A stretch of DNA of 64,000 nucleotides, from NCBI GenBank assembly GCA_905199755.1, contig CAJKHT010000002.1, positions 27,342 to 91,341 of the forward strand, read 5' to 3'. The DNA comes from an uncultured Eubacteriales bacterium (GTDB lineage Bacteria; Bacillota; Clostridia; UBA1381). Positions within the stretch are counted from its first letter, which is position 1; the number at the start of each line of letters is the position of its first letter. The notes under the pieces were generated by a model, which was not told the origin of the DNA, searched no databases, and worked only from the letters and a program-made list of their open reading frames with translations. Made by a program: the position numbers and the translations under genes. Shown piece by piece: positions 52,599 to 61,292 of the stretch.

Positions 52599-53244
52599 AA
52601 TTCTCTCTTTTTGCTCTTTCCCGTTCCGCTTTTGAAAACACACAGCCGCAGTAATCCTGTCTGTACAGTCCGTACCGTTCCGACAGCTCGCACGAGCGCT
52701 TATACCCGTTTTTCTTTTTAAAATCGGAAAACAGATACTTAACACCGTATTTTTTTGCCAGTCTCTCCCCTATTTCATTAAGCTTCTGCGCATTCTTGTG
52801 AGGACTTATCGAAAGCGTGGTGGTAAAGTAATCGTAACCCCCGTCTGCCGCTGCCGCCGCACTCTTTTCAAGGCGCATTTCATAGCACTTAAAGCAGCGT
52901 TCGCCGCCCTCCGGCAGCTGCTCCATGCCTTTTGCCATATCAAAAAAACGCCTGCTGTCATATTCGCCCTGCAAAAACTCTATTCTGCCCTCGTGCGGCA
53001 TTTCGGAAATCAGCCGTTTTACCTCCTCCGCACGATATACAAACTCACTTTCCGGCGATATATTCGGGTTATAGAAAAACAGGGTTATATCAAAATAAGT
53101 GTTCAGATACTCCAGCACGTAGCTCGAACACGGCGCACAGCAGCCGTGCAGCAGAAGCCGCGGCTTTTTTTCATCAGCCGAAAGTTTTTTTATCTCATCA
53201 TCAAGCATTATCTGGTAATTTTTTTTCACCGTCAACAAAATCAC
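52597..53244 (-). CDS. queH: epoxyqueuosine reductase QueH
   Basis: A 215-residue protein of the former DUF208 family that reduces epoxyqueuosine in tRNA to queuosine. The motifs are intact: LLHGCCAPCSS, FYNPNISP, RCFKCYEMRLE, LSISPHKN, DFKKKNGYKRS and DYCGCVFS, providing the Cys ligands for an Fe-S cluster and iron. The start is unsure: GTG 53244 lies too close to its GGGAG, so TTG 53235 or GTG 53229, a few codons inside, may be used. QueH replaces the B12-dependent QueG in many anaerobes. Confidence 0.93.
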   Translation of the reverse strand: MILLTVKKNYQIMLDDEIKKLSADEKKPRLLLHGCCAPCSSYVLEYLNTYFDITLFFYNPNISPESEFVYRAEEVKRLISEMPHEGRIEFLQGEYDSRRFFDMAKGMEQLPEGGERCFKCYEMRLEKSAAAAADGGYDYFTTTLSISPHKNAQKLNEIGERLAKKYGVKYLFSDFKKKNGYKRSCELSERYGLYRQDYCGCVFSKAERERAKREN

Positions 53245-53296
53245 TCCCTATTATATGCTTTATTTTAACACACACCAACAATATATTCAATAATTA

Positions 53297-53325
53297 TTGC
53301 AAAATTGTAATTATTATAGTATAAT
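53297..53325 (+). promoter_or_regulatory. promoter of murT-gatD
   Basis: TTGCAA (53297-53302), 17-bp spacer, perfect TATAAT (53320-53325). AAAGGA and the murT ATG follow 40 bp later. Confidence 0.7.
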
Positions 53326-53363
53326 AATTAGGGTATTTATGTAAAACGAAAGGAACTGCTTTT

Positions 53364-54707
53364 ATGAGAAAGTTATTGGCTGTATGGGCAGGCAAGCTTG
53401 TTACGCTTGTGGGAAAGATTATAGGGAAAAAATCCTCCTCGGCACCGGGAAAGCTTGCGCTTAAAATATGTCCCGATATTGTTAAGGGACTTAATAAATG
53501 TGTATCAAAGAAAGTGATTGTCACGTGCGGCACAAACGGCAAAACCACCACAAACAACCTTATGTGCAGCGCACTTGAGGCAAAGGGCTTTACCGTACTG
53601 TGCAACAGACTCGGGGCAAACATGCTAAACGGCATTGCAACCGCGTACCTGCAGCAGGCGGATATTTGGGGCAGACTCAAAGTCGATTATGCATGTCTTG
53701 AAATTGACGAGGCATATACTCCGATTGTGTTTGAGTATGTCAAACCCGATGTAATGATTATAACAAACCTTTTCCGCGACCAGCTTGACCGCTACGGAGA
53801 AATAGACATAACGGCGGATATAATAAAGCGTGCAATCAAAAAAGCGCCAGGAGTGCAGCTGATATTAAACGGCGACGATCCGCTCTGTGCGCAGTTCGGC
53901 ACTGCCGAAAACGTCAATGCAAAATATTTCGGAATTTCGCAAAAGGTTCTGCCGCAGCTTGACGATACAAAAGAGGGCCGTTTCTGCCCGATATGCGGTG
54001 AGGAACAGGAATACAGCTACTATCACTACAGTCAGCTCGGAGACTACCGCTGTCCGCACTGCGGCTTTAAGCGTCCGCATATTGATTTTGACGTTAAGGA
54101 CGTAAATCTCGGAGTACCCATGAGCTTTGCCGTAAACGGTCAGCACATGACAATAAATTACCGCGGATTTTACAACATTTACAACCTTATTGCGGTTTAC
54201 GGAGCGCTTACCGCAATCGGCGAGGACGTGACGGATTTTGCCGGACTTCTCGCAGACTACAAGCCGCAGATAGGCAGAATGCAGGAATTTCCGTTTAAAA
54301 AGCCGGTTATTCTGAGTCTTTCCAAAAACCCGGCAGGCTTTAACCAGGCAATTGCCGCCGTGAATACGGACAAGCGCAAAAAAGACGTTATAATAGCAAT
54401 AAACGATAAGGCAAATGACGGACGCGATGTTTCATGGCTGTGGGATGTTGATTTCGACAAAATCAAGGACGAAAACCTTAATACGCTCACCACAACGGGA
54501 ATACGTCTGTGGGATATAAGCTTACGATTCAAGTATGCCGACATAAAAGCGGATTTGATGACGTATGACATGGCTGAAGCCGTGACAAAGGCACTCGGCA
54601 CCGATTCCGAGGTTATATATATACTCGTGAATTACACGGCTCTGTACCCCACCGAGAGCGTGCTTAAAGAGCTTCTGAAAAAGTACGGCGAAGAAAGGAA
54701 CGGTTAA
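53364..54707 (+). CDS. murT: lipid II isoglutaminyl synthase subunit MurT
   Basis: The 447-residue Mur-ligase-like subunit binds ATP (CGTNGKTTTNN) and activates the D-Glu carboxylate of lipid II. A zinc ribbon is inserted in the central domain (CPICGEEQ, CPHCGFKRP), as in known MurT structures. The C-terminal DUF1727 domain is complete. It works with GatD, encoded 3 bp downstream, to amidate position 2 of the stem peptide, needed for efficient cross-linking and lysozyme resistance in Gram-positive bacteria. Confidence 0.96.
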   Translation: MRKLLAVWAGKLVTLVGKIIGKKSSSAPGKLALKICPDIVKGLNKCVSKKVIVTCGTNGKTTTNNLMCSALEAKGFTVLCNRLGANMLNGIATAYLQQADIWGRLKVDYACLEIDEAYTPIVFEYVKPDVMIITNLFRDQLDRYGEIDITADIIKRAIKKAPGVQLILNGDDPLCAQFGTAENVNAKYFGISQKVLPQLDDTKEGRFCPICGEEQEYSYYHYSQLGDYRCPHCGFKRPHIDFDVKDVNLGVPMSFAVNGQHMTINYRGFYNIYNLIAVYGALTAIGEDVTDFAGLLADYKPQIGRMQEFPFKKPVILSLSKNPAGFNQAIAAVNTDKRKKDVIIAINDKANDGRDVSWLWDVDFDKIKDENLNTLTTTGIRLWDISLRFKYADIKADLMTYDMAEAVTKALGTDSEVIYILVNYTALYPTESVLKELLKKYGEERNG

Positions 54708-54710
54708 AAC

Positions 54711-55442
54711 ATGGCTGATATGAAAATTAAAATTCTGCACCTATATCCCGATTTGCTTAACCTCTACGGCGACAAGGGCAATATAGAATGTATGCGCAAG
54801 CGTCTCGAATGGCGCGGAATCGATGCGGAGGTGGTGCAGTATACCTGCGAAAGCACGGGGTTTGACCTTTCGGATACCGATATAGTATTTCTTGGGGGCG
54901 GCAGCGACCGCGAACAGAAAATAGTATGCGAGCGTTTACTTGAACACAGAGAAGCATTGTCGGAATATGTCGAAAACGGTGGCTCACTTGCTGCGGTATG
55001 CGGCGGCTATCAGCTGCTCGGCAAATATTACAAGCTTGAAAACGAGACAATAGAAGGTCTGGGCATTCTCGATATTTACACCGTACAGGGCAAAAAACGT
55101 CTTATAGGAAATATTATTCTTGAAGCCGATTTTATAAATCAGAAAATAGTCGGCTTTGAAAATCACGGCGGCAGAACGTATATAGGCACTCACAAGCCGC
55201 TCGGAAAGGTGATTTACGGAAACGGAAACTCCGATGGCTGCGGTCATGAGGGAGTTGTGTATAAAAATGTGGTCGCAACGTATCTGCACGGACCGCTGTT
55301 CCCCAAAAATCCGCAGCTGTGCGACTATGTTCTCACAAATGCACTGAAGAAAAAATATCCCGGCTTTACAGAGCTTTCCCCGCTCGGAGACGAGCTGGAA
55401 AACACGGCAAACAATTACATTGTCAAGCGCTTTGAAAAGTAA
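54711..55442 (+). CDS. gatD: lipid II isoglutaminyl synthase glutaminase subunit GatD
   Basis: A 243-residue class I glutamine amidotransferase of the CobB/CobQ type. The nucleophile Cys97 lies in VCGGYQLLG, the oxyanion-side motif is GGGSDREQ, and the catalytic His is in YLHGPLF. It hydrolyses glutamine and channels ammonia to MurT. The ATG at 54711 follows the murT stop by 3 bp. A second in-frame ATG at 54720 is possible. Confidence 0.96.
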   Translation: MADMKIKILHLYPDLLNLYGDKGNIECMRKRLEWRGIDAEVVQYTCESTGFDLSDTDIVFLGGGSDREQKIVCERLLEHREALSEYVENGGSLAAVCGGYQLLGKYYKLENETIEGLGILDIYTVQGKKRLIGNIILEADFINQKIVGFENHGGRTYIGTHKPLGKVIYGNGNSDGCGHEGVVYKNVVATYLHGPLFPKNPQLCDYVLTNALKKKYPGFTELSPLGDELENTANNYIVKRFEK

Positions 55443-55470
55443 ACTTTTTTTTAACATTGCCGCATTTTTA

Positions 55471-55498
55471 TTGACATTTTTGCATGCACTGATAAAAT
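55471..55498 (+). promoter_or_regulatory. predicted promoter of the Big2-glucosaminidase gene
   Basis: TTGACA (55471-55476), 16-bp spacer, TAAAAT (55493-55498), placing the start site about 25 nt before the ATG with TTGGAGA between them. Confidence 0.6.
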
Positions 55499-55529
55499 GT
55501 AGATATGTTTAAGGATTGGAGATTTTTTT

Positions 55530-57272
55530 ATGAAGGCAAATCTTAGAGACAGCTTGCAGAGCTTCATAAAAACTAAATACAGACGTCCCGTGCTTATTGC
55601 GGTTATTATAATAATTGCCGCAGCGGCGATTACGGCGGCAATTGTCTCGGCAGGCGGAGACCACGAAACAAAGCAGAGACTTTTTAAGGTGTCGGAAAAC
55701 GGCGAAAAGGAAAAAGACGGCATTATACTTGACTGGAGCGAGGAATCGGTATGGCTTTCCGATAACGGGACGGCATCAAAAAAGCTTAACGCCCGTCTTA
55801 AAGAAGGTGAACTTACCGGGGCAAAGCTCACATTTTCCTCGGACGACACCGACATTGCCGAGGTCGACAACGACGGAAACATAACCGCAAAATCACCCGG
55901 CACAGCAGTTATTACCGTAACCGCGCAAAACGGCTCACAAAAAGCGGAAAATGACGCAACGCTTCATGTTATGCAGCACGTAAAGGGATTATATCTCCCG
56001 AAAACGACAATAACCCTGCACATGGGCAGTACGGGTGAGCTTCTTGAATACAGAATAACACCCGATAACGCTTCGGATAAAACCGTAAAATGGACAAGCA
56101 AGGACGAGAAAATCGCCACGGTGGACAGTGACGGTCATGTCCGGCCGGCAGGACTGGGAATGACCGAAGTAACGGCAACCGCCGCTGACGGCGGCTTTGA
56201 AAGAAAATGTTATGTCACGGTGGTTAATTACTCGGCAGATGTTGACAGCGTTACAATAGAGAACGAGTATAAAAACGATGCATATCTTCTTGCCGGAGAA
56301 ACCTTAAAGGCTATAGCCTCCGTTTCACCGGCAAACGCAAGAAACAAGCAGCTTAAATGGGAAAGCTCGGACAGCAATGTTGCCGTTGTGAGCAAATCGG
56401 GCAAAATCACCGCTCTTTCCCCCGGAAAAGCTGTTATTACCGCACTTGCCGCAAACGGTGTACAGGACGTTTTATACCTTACGGTACAGCCTGCCGCAGT
56501 GCAGTCATCATCATATGCAAACAATACAACGGTGACAAACGGTTCAGTAACATACACACCGTATGACATATCGCTGTCGGAGCTTGTGGATATACAAATG
56601 GGACTTAATCCCCCCCCCAAGTATGACGGTGCAACAAAGCTTGCCTCACGCGAGCAGACACAGGAATACATGGATCCGAACAGCTACTGCACAGGCGCAT
56701 ATAAATATCAGTTCCTTGATTTATCGTATTCAAACGGCATAAGCGAGGCTGCGCTTAATTCCTTCCTTGCCGATAAGGGTGTAATGCGCGGTCATGCCGC
56801 AGACTTCATCGAAGCCGCACGGACATACAATGTTTCCGAAATATACCTGGCGGCGCATGCCTGCCTTGAAACAGGCAACGGCACATCGGCGCTGTCACGC
56901 GGTATAGAGGTAAACGGACAGACAGTATACAACATGTTCGGAATAGGCGCATATGACAACAGCGCCGAATATTCGGGTTCGCGCCGTGCATATGATTTGG
57001 GCTGGACTTCCGTTTCGGCGGCAATAAAGGGCGGTGCGAAATGGATAAGCGAGCATTATATAAATTCATCGGAATGCAGACAGAACACGCTGTATAAAAT
57101 GCTGTGGAATCCCGGAAATCCCGGTAAGCATCAGTATGCAACGGATATAGGCTGGGCAGCGCATCAGGGCGTGAATATAGAAAAAATATTCCGTATGTTC
57201 CCCGAAGCCGTAAAAGCGTATGACGTACCTGTTTATACGGATACTGTTCCGCCGCAGATACAGACCGACTGA
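55530..57272 (+). CDS. membrane-anchored N-acetylglucosaminidase with three Big2 domains
   Basis: The 580-residue product has one N-terminal transmembrane anchor (about 21-43), then three bacterial Ig-like (Big2) repeats (about 60-150, 150-235 and 240-325; each ends in a GxAVITxxA-type strand). A short linker leads to a LytD/LytG-type glucosaminidase domain (about 395-570) with candidate catalytic Glu in AAHACLETGNGTS and the motif NMFGIGAYD. It cleaves GlcNAc-MurNAc bonds in peptidoglycan. The Big2 repeats reach through the wall. Ribosome binding site TTGGAG. birA follows after 17 bp. Confidence 0.93.
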   Translation: MKANLRDSLQSFIKTKYRRPVLIAVIIIIAAAAITAAIVSAGGDHETKQRLFKVSENGEKEKDGIILDWSEESVWLSDNGTASKKLNARLKEGELTGAKLTFSSDDTDIAEVDNDGNITAKSPGTAVITVTAQNGSQKAENDATLHVMQHVKGLYLPKTTITLHMGSTGELLEYRITPDNASDKTVKWTSKDEKIATVDSDGHVRPAGLGMTEVTATAADGGFERKCYVTVVNYSADVDSVTIENEYKNDAYLLAGETLKAIASVSPANARNKQLKWESSDSNVAVVSKSGKITALSPGKAVITALAANGVQDVLYLTVQPAAVQSSSYANNTTVTNGSVTYTPYDISLSELVDIQMGLNPPPKYDGATKLASREQTQEYMDPNSYCTGAYKYQFLDLSYSNGISEAALNSFLADKGVMRGHAADFIEAARTYNVSEIYLAAHACLETGNGTSALSRGIEVNGQTVYNMFGIGAYDNSAEYSGSRRAYDLGWTSVSAAIKGGAKWISEHYINSSECRQNTLYKMLWNPGNPGKHQYATDIGWAAHQGVNIEKIFRMFPEAVKAYDVPVYTDTVPPQIQTD

Positions 57273-57289
57273 AACGGAGACTGATTTAT

Positions 57290-58243
57290 ATGAAACAAAG
57301 GATTTTAAATATTTTAATGAGCAGACGCGGATATGTTTCCGGCGAAAAGATGAGCGAGGAGCTTAATATTTCACGCGCGGCAATATGGAAACACATTAAA
57401 AGTCTCAGAAATGACGGATATGAAATAGAATCCGTCACAAACAAAGGCTATCACCTTGTTTCCGCACCGGATATGCTTGACGGGAATAAAATCTCCTCCC
57501 GTCTCACCACGGAATTTACGGGCAGGCAGCTTGTGATTTTTGATGAAACCGATTCCACCAATCTGCAGGCAAAGCAGCACAGCGCATATCCGAACGGCAC
57601 GACATTCATTGCCGACCGTCAGAGTGTCGGACGCGGCCGTCTCGGACGGCAATGGGATTCCCCAAAAGGCACGGGGATATGGCTTACCATACTTCTCAAG
57701 CCCGAAATAACATTGTCGGACGTTTCGCAGATAACGCTTGCCGCAGGACTTGCCGTATGCCGCGCGATAGGCATCGGCGCAAAAATCAAATGGCCGAACG
57801 ATATAGTGATAGGCTCGAAAAAGGTTTGCGGCATACTGACGGAAATGTCCGCGGAAACGGACAGGGTGAATTATGTTGTGTGCGGCATAGGGGTTAACGT
57901 AAACAATGAAAGCTTTCCCGAAGAGCTTAATTCGGCAACCTCGATGTGCATCGAGGGAAAGAAAAAATACGAACGCAATATAATTATCGCACGCATATTA
58001 AACGAATTTGAAAAGGCATACACCGAATTTTTAAACGGCGGCTTTGCGGCAATATCCGACGAATACAAAAACCACTGCGTAACTCTCGGCAGAACCGTTC
58101 AGGTAACCTTCAAAAACCGCACCGTTACGGGTACGGCAAAGGACATAACCGAAAACGGTGCGCTTACGGTTGAAACCGCGGACGGCGATATTTCCGTAAA
58201 CTCCGGCGAAGTGAGCGTGCGCGGTATATACGGATATATTTAA
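57290..58243 (+). CDS. birA: biotin-[acetyl-CoA-carboxylase] ligase/biotin operon repressor BirA
   Basis: The 317-residue bifunctional protein has an N-terminal winged HTH (about 1-65, ISRAAIWKHIKSLR). The catalytic domain has GRGRLGRQWDSPKGTG, KWPNDIV and CGIGVNVN, and a C-terminal SH3-like domain completes it. It makes biotinyl-AMP, transfers biotin to carboxylase carrier proteins and can repress biotin genes. It is preceded by CGGAGA and lies 17 bp after the glucosaminidase gene. Confidence 0.95.
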   Translation: MKQRILNILMSRRGYVSGEKMSEELNISRAAIWKHIKSLRNDGYEIESVTNKGYHLVSAPDMLDGNKISSRLTTEFTGRQLVIFDETDSTNLQAKQHSAYPNGTTFIADRQSVGRGRLGRQWDSPKGTGIWLTILLKPEITLSDVSQITLAAGLAVCRAIGIGAKIKWPNDIVIGSKKVCGILTEMSAETDRVNYVVCGIGVNVNNESFPEELNSATSMCIEGKKKYERNIIIARILNEFEKAYTEFLNGGFAAISDEYKNHCVTLGRTVQVTFKNRTVTGTAKDITENGALTVETADGDISVNSGEVSVRGIYGYI

Positions 58244-58267
58244 TTTTTATGAACAAAATGTAAATTG

Positions 58268-58294
58268 TTAGCACTCGGCGCTGCTGAGTGCTAA
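58268..58294. promoter_or_regulatory. CIRCE element (HrcA operator) upstream of htpG
   Basis: TTAGCACTC-N9-GAGTGCTAA, a perfect match to the CIRCE consensus, located 7 bp upstream of the -35 box of htpG. HrcA bound here would repress htpG under normal conditions. Confidence 0.95.
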
Positions 58295-58301
58295 TTTTGT
58301 A

Positions 58302-58330
58302 TTGACAAAATTCGGTTTTGGTATTATATT
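58302..58330 (+). promoter_or_regulatory. promoter of htpG
   Basis: TTGACA (58302-58307), 17-bp spacer, TATATT (58325-58330), with the CIRCE element immediately upstream and the start codon 54 bp after the -10. Confidence 0.75.
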
Positions 58331-58384
58331 AGTAATATACGGTGCATACGGCACCGATTAATACAAGTAATGGGAGTGTTTGTT

Positions 58385-60241
58385 ATGGCAAAGGGTAATA
58401 TTTCGGTTGATTCCGAAAATCTGTTTCCTATAATAAAAAAATGGTTATATTCAGATAAGGATATATTTTTAAGAGAGCTTGTTTCGAACGGCTGCGATGC
58501 GGTTACAAAGCTAAAAAAGCTCGCAGGCATAGGTGAAGCAAAAATCGAGGACGATCCGCAATTCAGGGTTACGGTATCTGTTTTCAAAAAGGCAAAGAAG
58601 CTTGTTATAAGCGACAACGGTATCGGTATGACGGCGGAGGAAATTGACAAGTACATTAATCAGATTGCATTCTCGGGTGCGTCCGACTTCCTTTCAAAGT
58701 ACAAGGACGAGGAGGACAAGGGTGCGCAGATTATCGGTCATTTCGGGCTCGGATTTTACAGTGCATTCATGGTTGCCGACAGTGTTGAGATTGATTCGCT
58801 TTCCTACCGCGAGGGCGCAAAAGCCGCAAAATGGGTATGCGACGGTACAATGGAATATGATATGAGTGACGGCGAAAGAACACAGCGCGGTACTACGATT
58901 ACGCTTAACATCGCCGAAGATTCAACGGAATTTCTTGAAGAATATAAAATCCGTGAGATTCTGCACAAGTACTGTTCATTCCTGCCGACGGAGATTTATC
59001 TTGAGGACGCCGAAGCGGAAGTAAAACCGCCCGAAAAGGACGAAAACGGCAACGAAAAAGCGCCCGAGGCTCCGAAGCCCATCAACACGACGACTCCGCT
59101 CTGGATGAAAAAGCCGTCGGAGTGTACCGATGATGAATACAAGGAATTTTACCGCAATGTATTCATGGACTTTAACGAACCGCTGTTCTGGATTCATCTT
59201 AATGTTGATTATCCGTTCAACCTCAAGGGAATACTTTATTTTCCGAAAATCAATCATGAATTTGCTGGGGTTGAAGGTCAGATTAAGCTGTATAACAACC
59301 AGGTATTCGTTGCGGACAACGTAAAAGAGGTTATTCCCGAATTTCTTATGCTGTTAAAGGGAGTTATTGACTGCCCCGATTTGCCGCTTAATGTTTCGCG
59401 AAGCTTTTTGCAGAATGACGGTTATGTAAAGAAAATTTCAAATCATATAACAAAGAAGGTTGCCGACAAGCTTAAATCGCTTTATACCGATGACAGAGAC
59501 AGCTACAACAAATATTGGGACGATATAAACGTATTCATCAAATACGGCTGTTTAAGAGATGAAAAGTTCTATGAAAAGGTAAAGGATATTATTATCTACA
59601 AAAATCTTGACGGCAGGTACATTACGCTTGACGAATATCTTGACGGCAAGGAAAAGAAAGATGTATACTATGTAAGCGACGAAAAGCAGCAGTCACAGTA
59701 CATCAATATGTTTAAGGAGCAGGGGCTTGACGCTCTGATACTCCCGACAATGATGGATACGCACTTCATATCGTTTGTTGAAATGAAGCAGGAGGGTGTT
59801 AAGTTCCACCGCATAGACTCGGCGCTTTCCGACACGGCGGAGGACGGCGAAAAGGACGAGGAAAAGGATAAAGAGCTTATTGAAAAATTCAAGGCTGAGA
59901 TTAATGATGACAGCCTTGAAATAGAAGTAAAGGCGCTCAAAAACAAGGAAATTCCGGCCGTTATACTTCTGGACGAGCAGTCACGGAGAATGCAGGAGAT
60001 GTACCGTTCATACGGTCAGCAGATGGCAGGCATGGCAGGAATGTTCCAGGACAAGTACACGCTTGTGCTTAACTCCGCAAATGAGCTTATAGAAAAGCTC
60101 GATTCGCTTAATGACGAGGACGCAAAGCTGCTTATAGACCATGTTTACGACCTGGCAAAAATCAGTCACAGTCCGCTCACGGGTGAGCAGATGACAAAGT
60201 TTATAGAGCGCTCAAACAAATTGTTGGAAAAACTCTTTTAA
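58385..60241 (+). CDS. htpG: molecular chaperone HtpG (Hsp90)
   Basis: The frame is open from 58370, but ATG 58385 is spaced correctly after GGGAGTG and gives a normal 618-residue HtpG. The GHKL ATPase domain has FLRELVSNGCDAVTKL (catalytic Glu, Asn replaced by Gly in the usual SNASDA), DNGIGMT and GHFGLGFYSAF. An acidic linker (about 210-235, PPEKDENGN) leads to the middle domain with LNVSRSFLQ, and then the dimerisation domain. It refolds client proteins under stress and is controlled by CIRCE here. A 36-bp palindromic terminator follows. Confidence 0.96.
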   Translation: MAKGNISVDSENLFPIIKKWLYSDKDIFLRELVSNGCDAVTKLKKLAGIGEAKIEDDPQFRVTVSVFKKAKKLVISDNGIGMTAEEIDKYINQIAFSGASDFLSKYKDEEDKGAQIIGHFGLGFYSAFMVADSVEIDSLSYREGAKAAKWVCDGTMEYDMSDGERTQRGTTITLNIAEDSTEFLEEYKIREILHKYCSFLPTEIYLEDAEAEVKPPEKDENGNEKAPEAPKPINTTTPLWMKKPSECTDDEYKEFYRNVFMDFNEPLFWIHLNVDYPFNLKGILYFPKINHEFAGVEGQIKLYNNQVFVADNVKEVIPEFLMLLKGVIDCPDLPLNVSRSFLQNDGYVKKISNHITKKVADKLKSLYTDDRDSYNKYWDDINVFIKYGCLRDEKFYEKVKDIIIYKNLDGRYITLDEYLDGKEKKDVYYVSDEKQQSQYINMFKEQGLDALILPTMMDTHFISFVEMKQEGVKFHRIDSALSDTAEDGEKDEEKDKELIEKFKAEINDDSLEIEVKALKNKEIPAVILLDEQSRRMQEMYRSYGQQMAGMAGMFQDKYTLVLNSANELIEKLDSLNDEDAKLLIDHVYDLAKISHSPLTGEQMTKFIERSNKLLEKLF

Positions 60242-60251
60242 TCAATAAAAT

Positions 60252-60311
60252 GGGATGTTAAAAAAGTTAAGGCTGTTTAAAAAGTCAATTGACTTTTTAA
60301 ACAGCCCTTTT
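60252..60311. terminator. 36-bp perfect palindrome, copy 2; terminator of htpG
   Basis: Core at 60271-60306, identical base for base to 14479-14514, with a flank (60252-60270) differing at one position. It is followed by CTTTTTTAC. It lies 10 bp after the htpG stop codon. Confidence 0.75.
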
Positions 60312-60332
60312 TTACTTTTATCCTCCCATCGA

Positions 60333-60359
60333 ACAAATTTTAATTTTCGGCATATTATA
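60333..60359 (+). promoter_or_regulatory. predicted sigma-K promoter of dpaAB
   Basis: AC (60333-60334), 16-bp spacer, CATATTATA (60351-60359) fits the sigma-K consensus AC-N16/17-CATANNNTA. In Bacillus the spoVF (dpaAB) operon is transcribed by sigma-K in the mother cell. The rest of the leader to 60433 ends in GGGAGGAAGGGAG. Confidence 0.6.
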
Positions 60360-60433
60360 TAATGTTCAGTTAATTTCTGACGAAACCGCACAGACTGCGG
60401 AATTTTTCCAAATGACGGGAGGAAGGGAGCAAA

Positions 60434-61288
60434 ATGTTTGAAACAATATCGGTCATAGGCGGCGACATGCGTCAGCTGACGTTAGCCGATGAGCTGCGCC
60501 GTGAGGGTTACAGAATACTGCTTTACGGCTTTGATGAAAGCATGCCGGAAACAGCGGATTGTCTTGAATGTTCCCTGGATGCGGACATTGTAATACTTCC
60601 GGTGCCGGTAAGCTTTGACGGAGAAACCATAAATATGCCGTTCGGAAAAGATAAGCTTACAATAGATACGTTTATGGAAAAGATAAACCCGTCCTCGCTT
60701 GTTTTCGGCGGACGGATAACAAAAAACATAGCCGACGCACTGACAAAGCGCCGGATAGCATTCAGAGATTATATGCAGCGCGAGGAGCTTGCGGTACGAA
60801 ATGCGGTGCCTACGGCGGAGGGCGCTATTGAGATAGCAATAGCGGAAACACCGATAACACTGCACGGGAGCAAATGTCTGGTGCTGGGATACGGAAAAGT
60901 CGGAAAGATATTGTCGGGAATGTTGTCCGGAATGGGAGCACAGACATATGTCGAAGCGCGCAAATATGCCGATCTGGCAATGATAGAGGGGCATGGCTGC
61001 GAATCACTGCCGCTGTGCGAGCTGAAAAATCGTATAAATGAATTTGACGTAATCTTCAATACGGTGCCTGCAATGATACTTCCTGCCGAAATTCTTAAAA
61101 ATATACAGAAAAATGCGCTCGTTATCGATCTCGCGTCCAAACCGGGCGGAGTCGATTTTTCGGCAGCAAAGGCGCTGGGTATCAAGGTAATATGGGCATT
61201 GTCACTGCCGGGAAAGGTAGCGCCGGTAACGTCCGGAAAGATAATAAAGGATACAATAATGAATATCATGACCGAACTGGGGGTGTAA
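60434..61288 (+). CDS. dpaA: dipicolinate synthase subunit A
   Basis: The 284-residue flavin-free Rossmann protein (SpoVFA family) has an N-terminal domain beginning VIGGDMRQL and a central NAD(P)-type fold (CLVLGYGKVGKILSGML) and ends in SLPGKVAPVTSGKIIKDTI. It converts dihydroxy-tetrahydrodipicolinate-type intermediates to dipicolinic acid with DpaB. The acid is loaded into the forespore and gives heat resistance. Its ribosome binding site is GGGAGGAAGGGAG. dpaB follows after 4 bp. The presence of both genes is strong evidence that the organism forms endospores. Confidence 0.95.
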   Translation: MFETISVIGGDMRQLTLADELRREGYRILLYGFDESMPETADCLECSLDADIVILPVPVSFDGETINMPFGKDKLTIDTFMEKINPSSLVFGGRITKNIADALTKRRIAFRDYMQREELAVRNAVPTAEGAIEIAIAETPITLHGSKCLVLGYGKVGKILSGMLSGMGAQTYVEARKYADLAMIEGHGCESLPLCELKNRINEFDVIFNTVPAMILPAEILKNIQKNALVIDLASKPGGVDFSAAKALGIKVIWALSLPGKVAPVTSGKIIKDTIMNIMTELGV

Positions 61289-61292
61289 AAAA

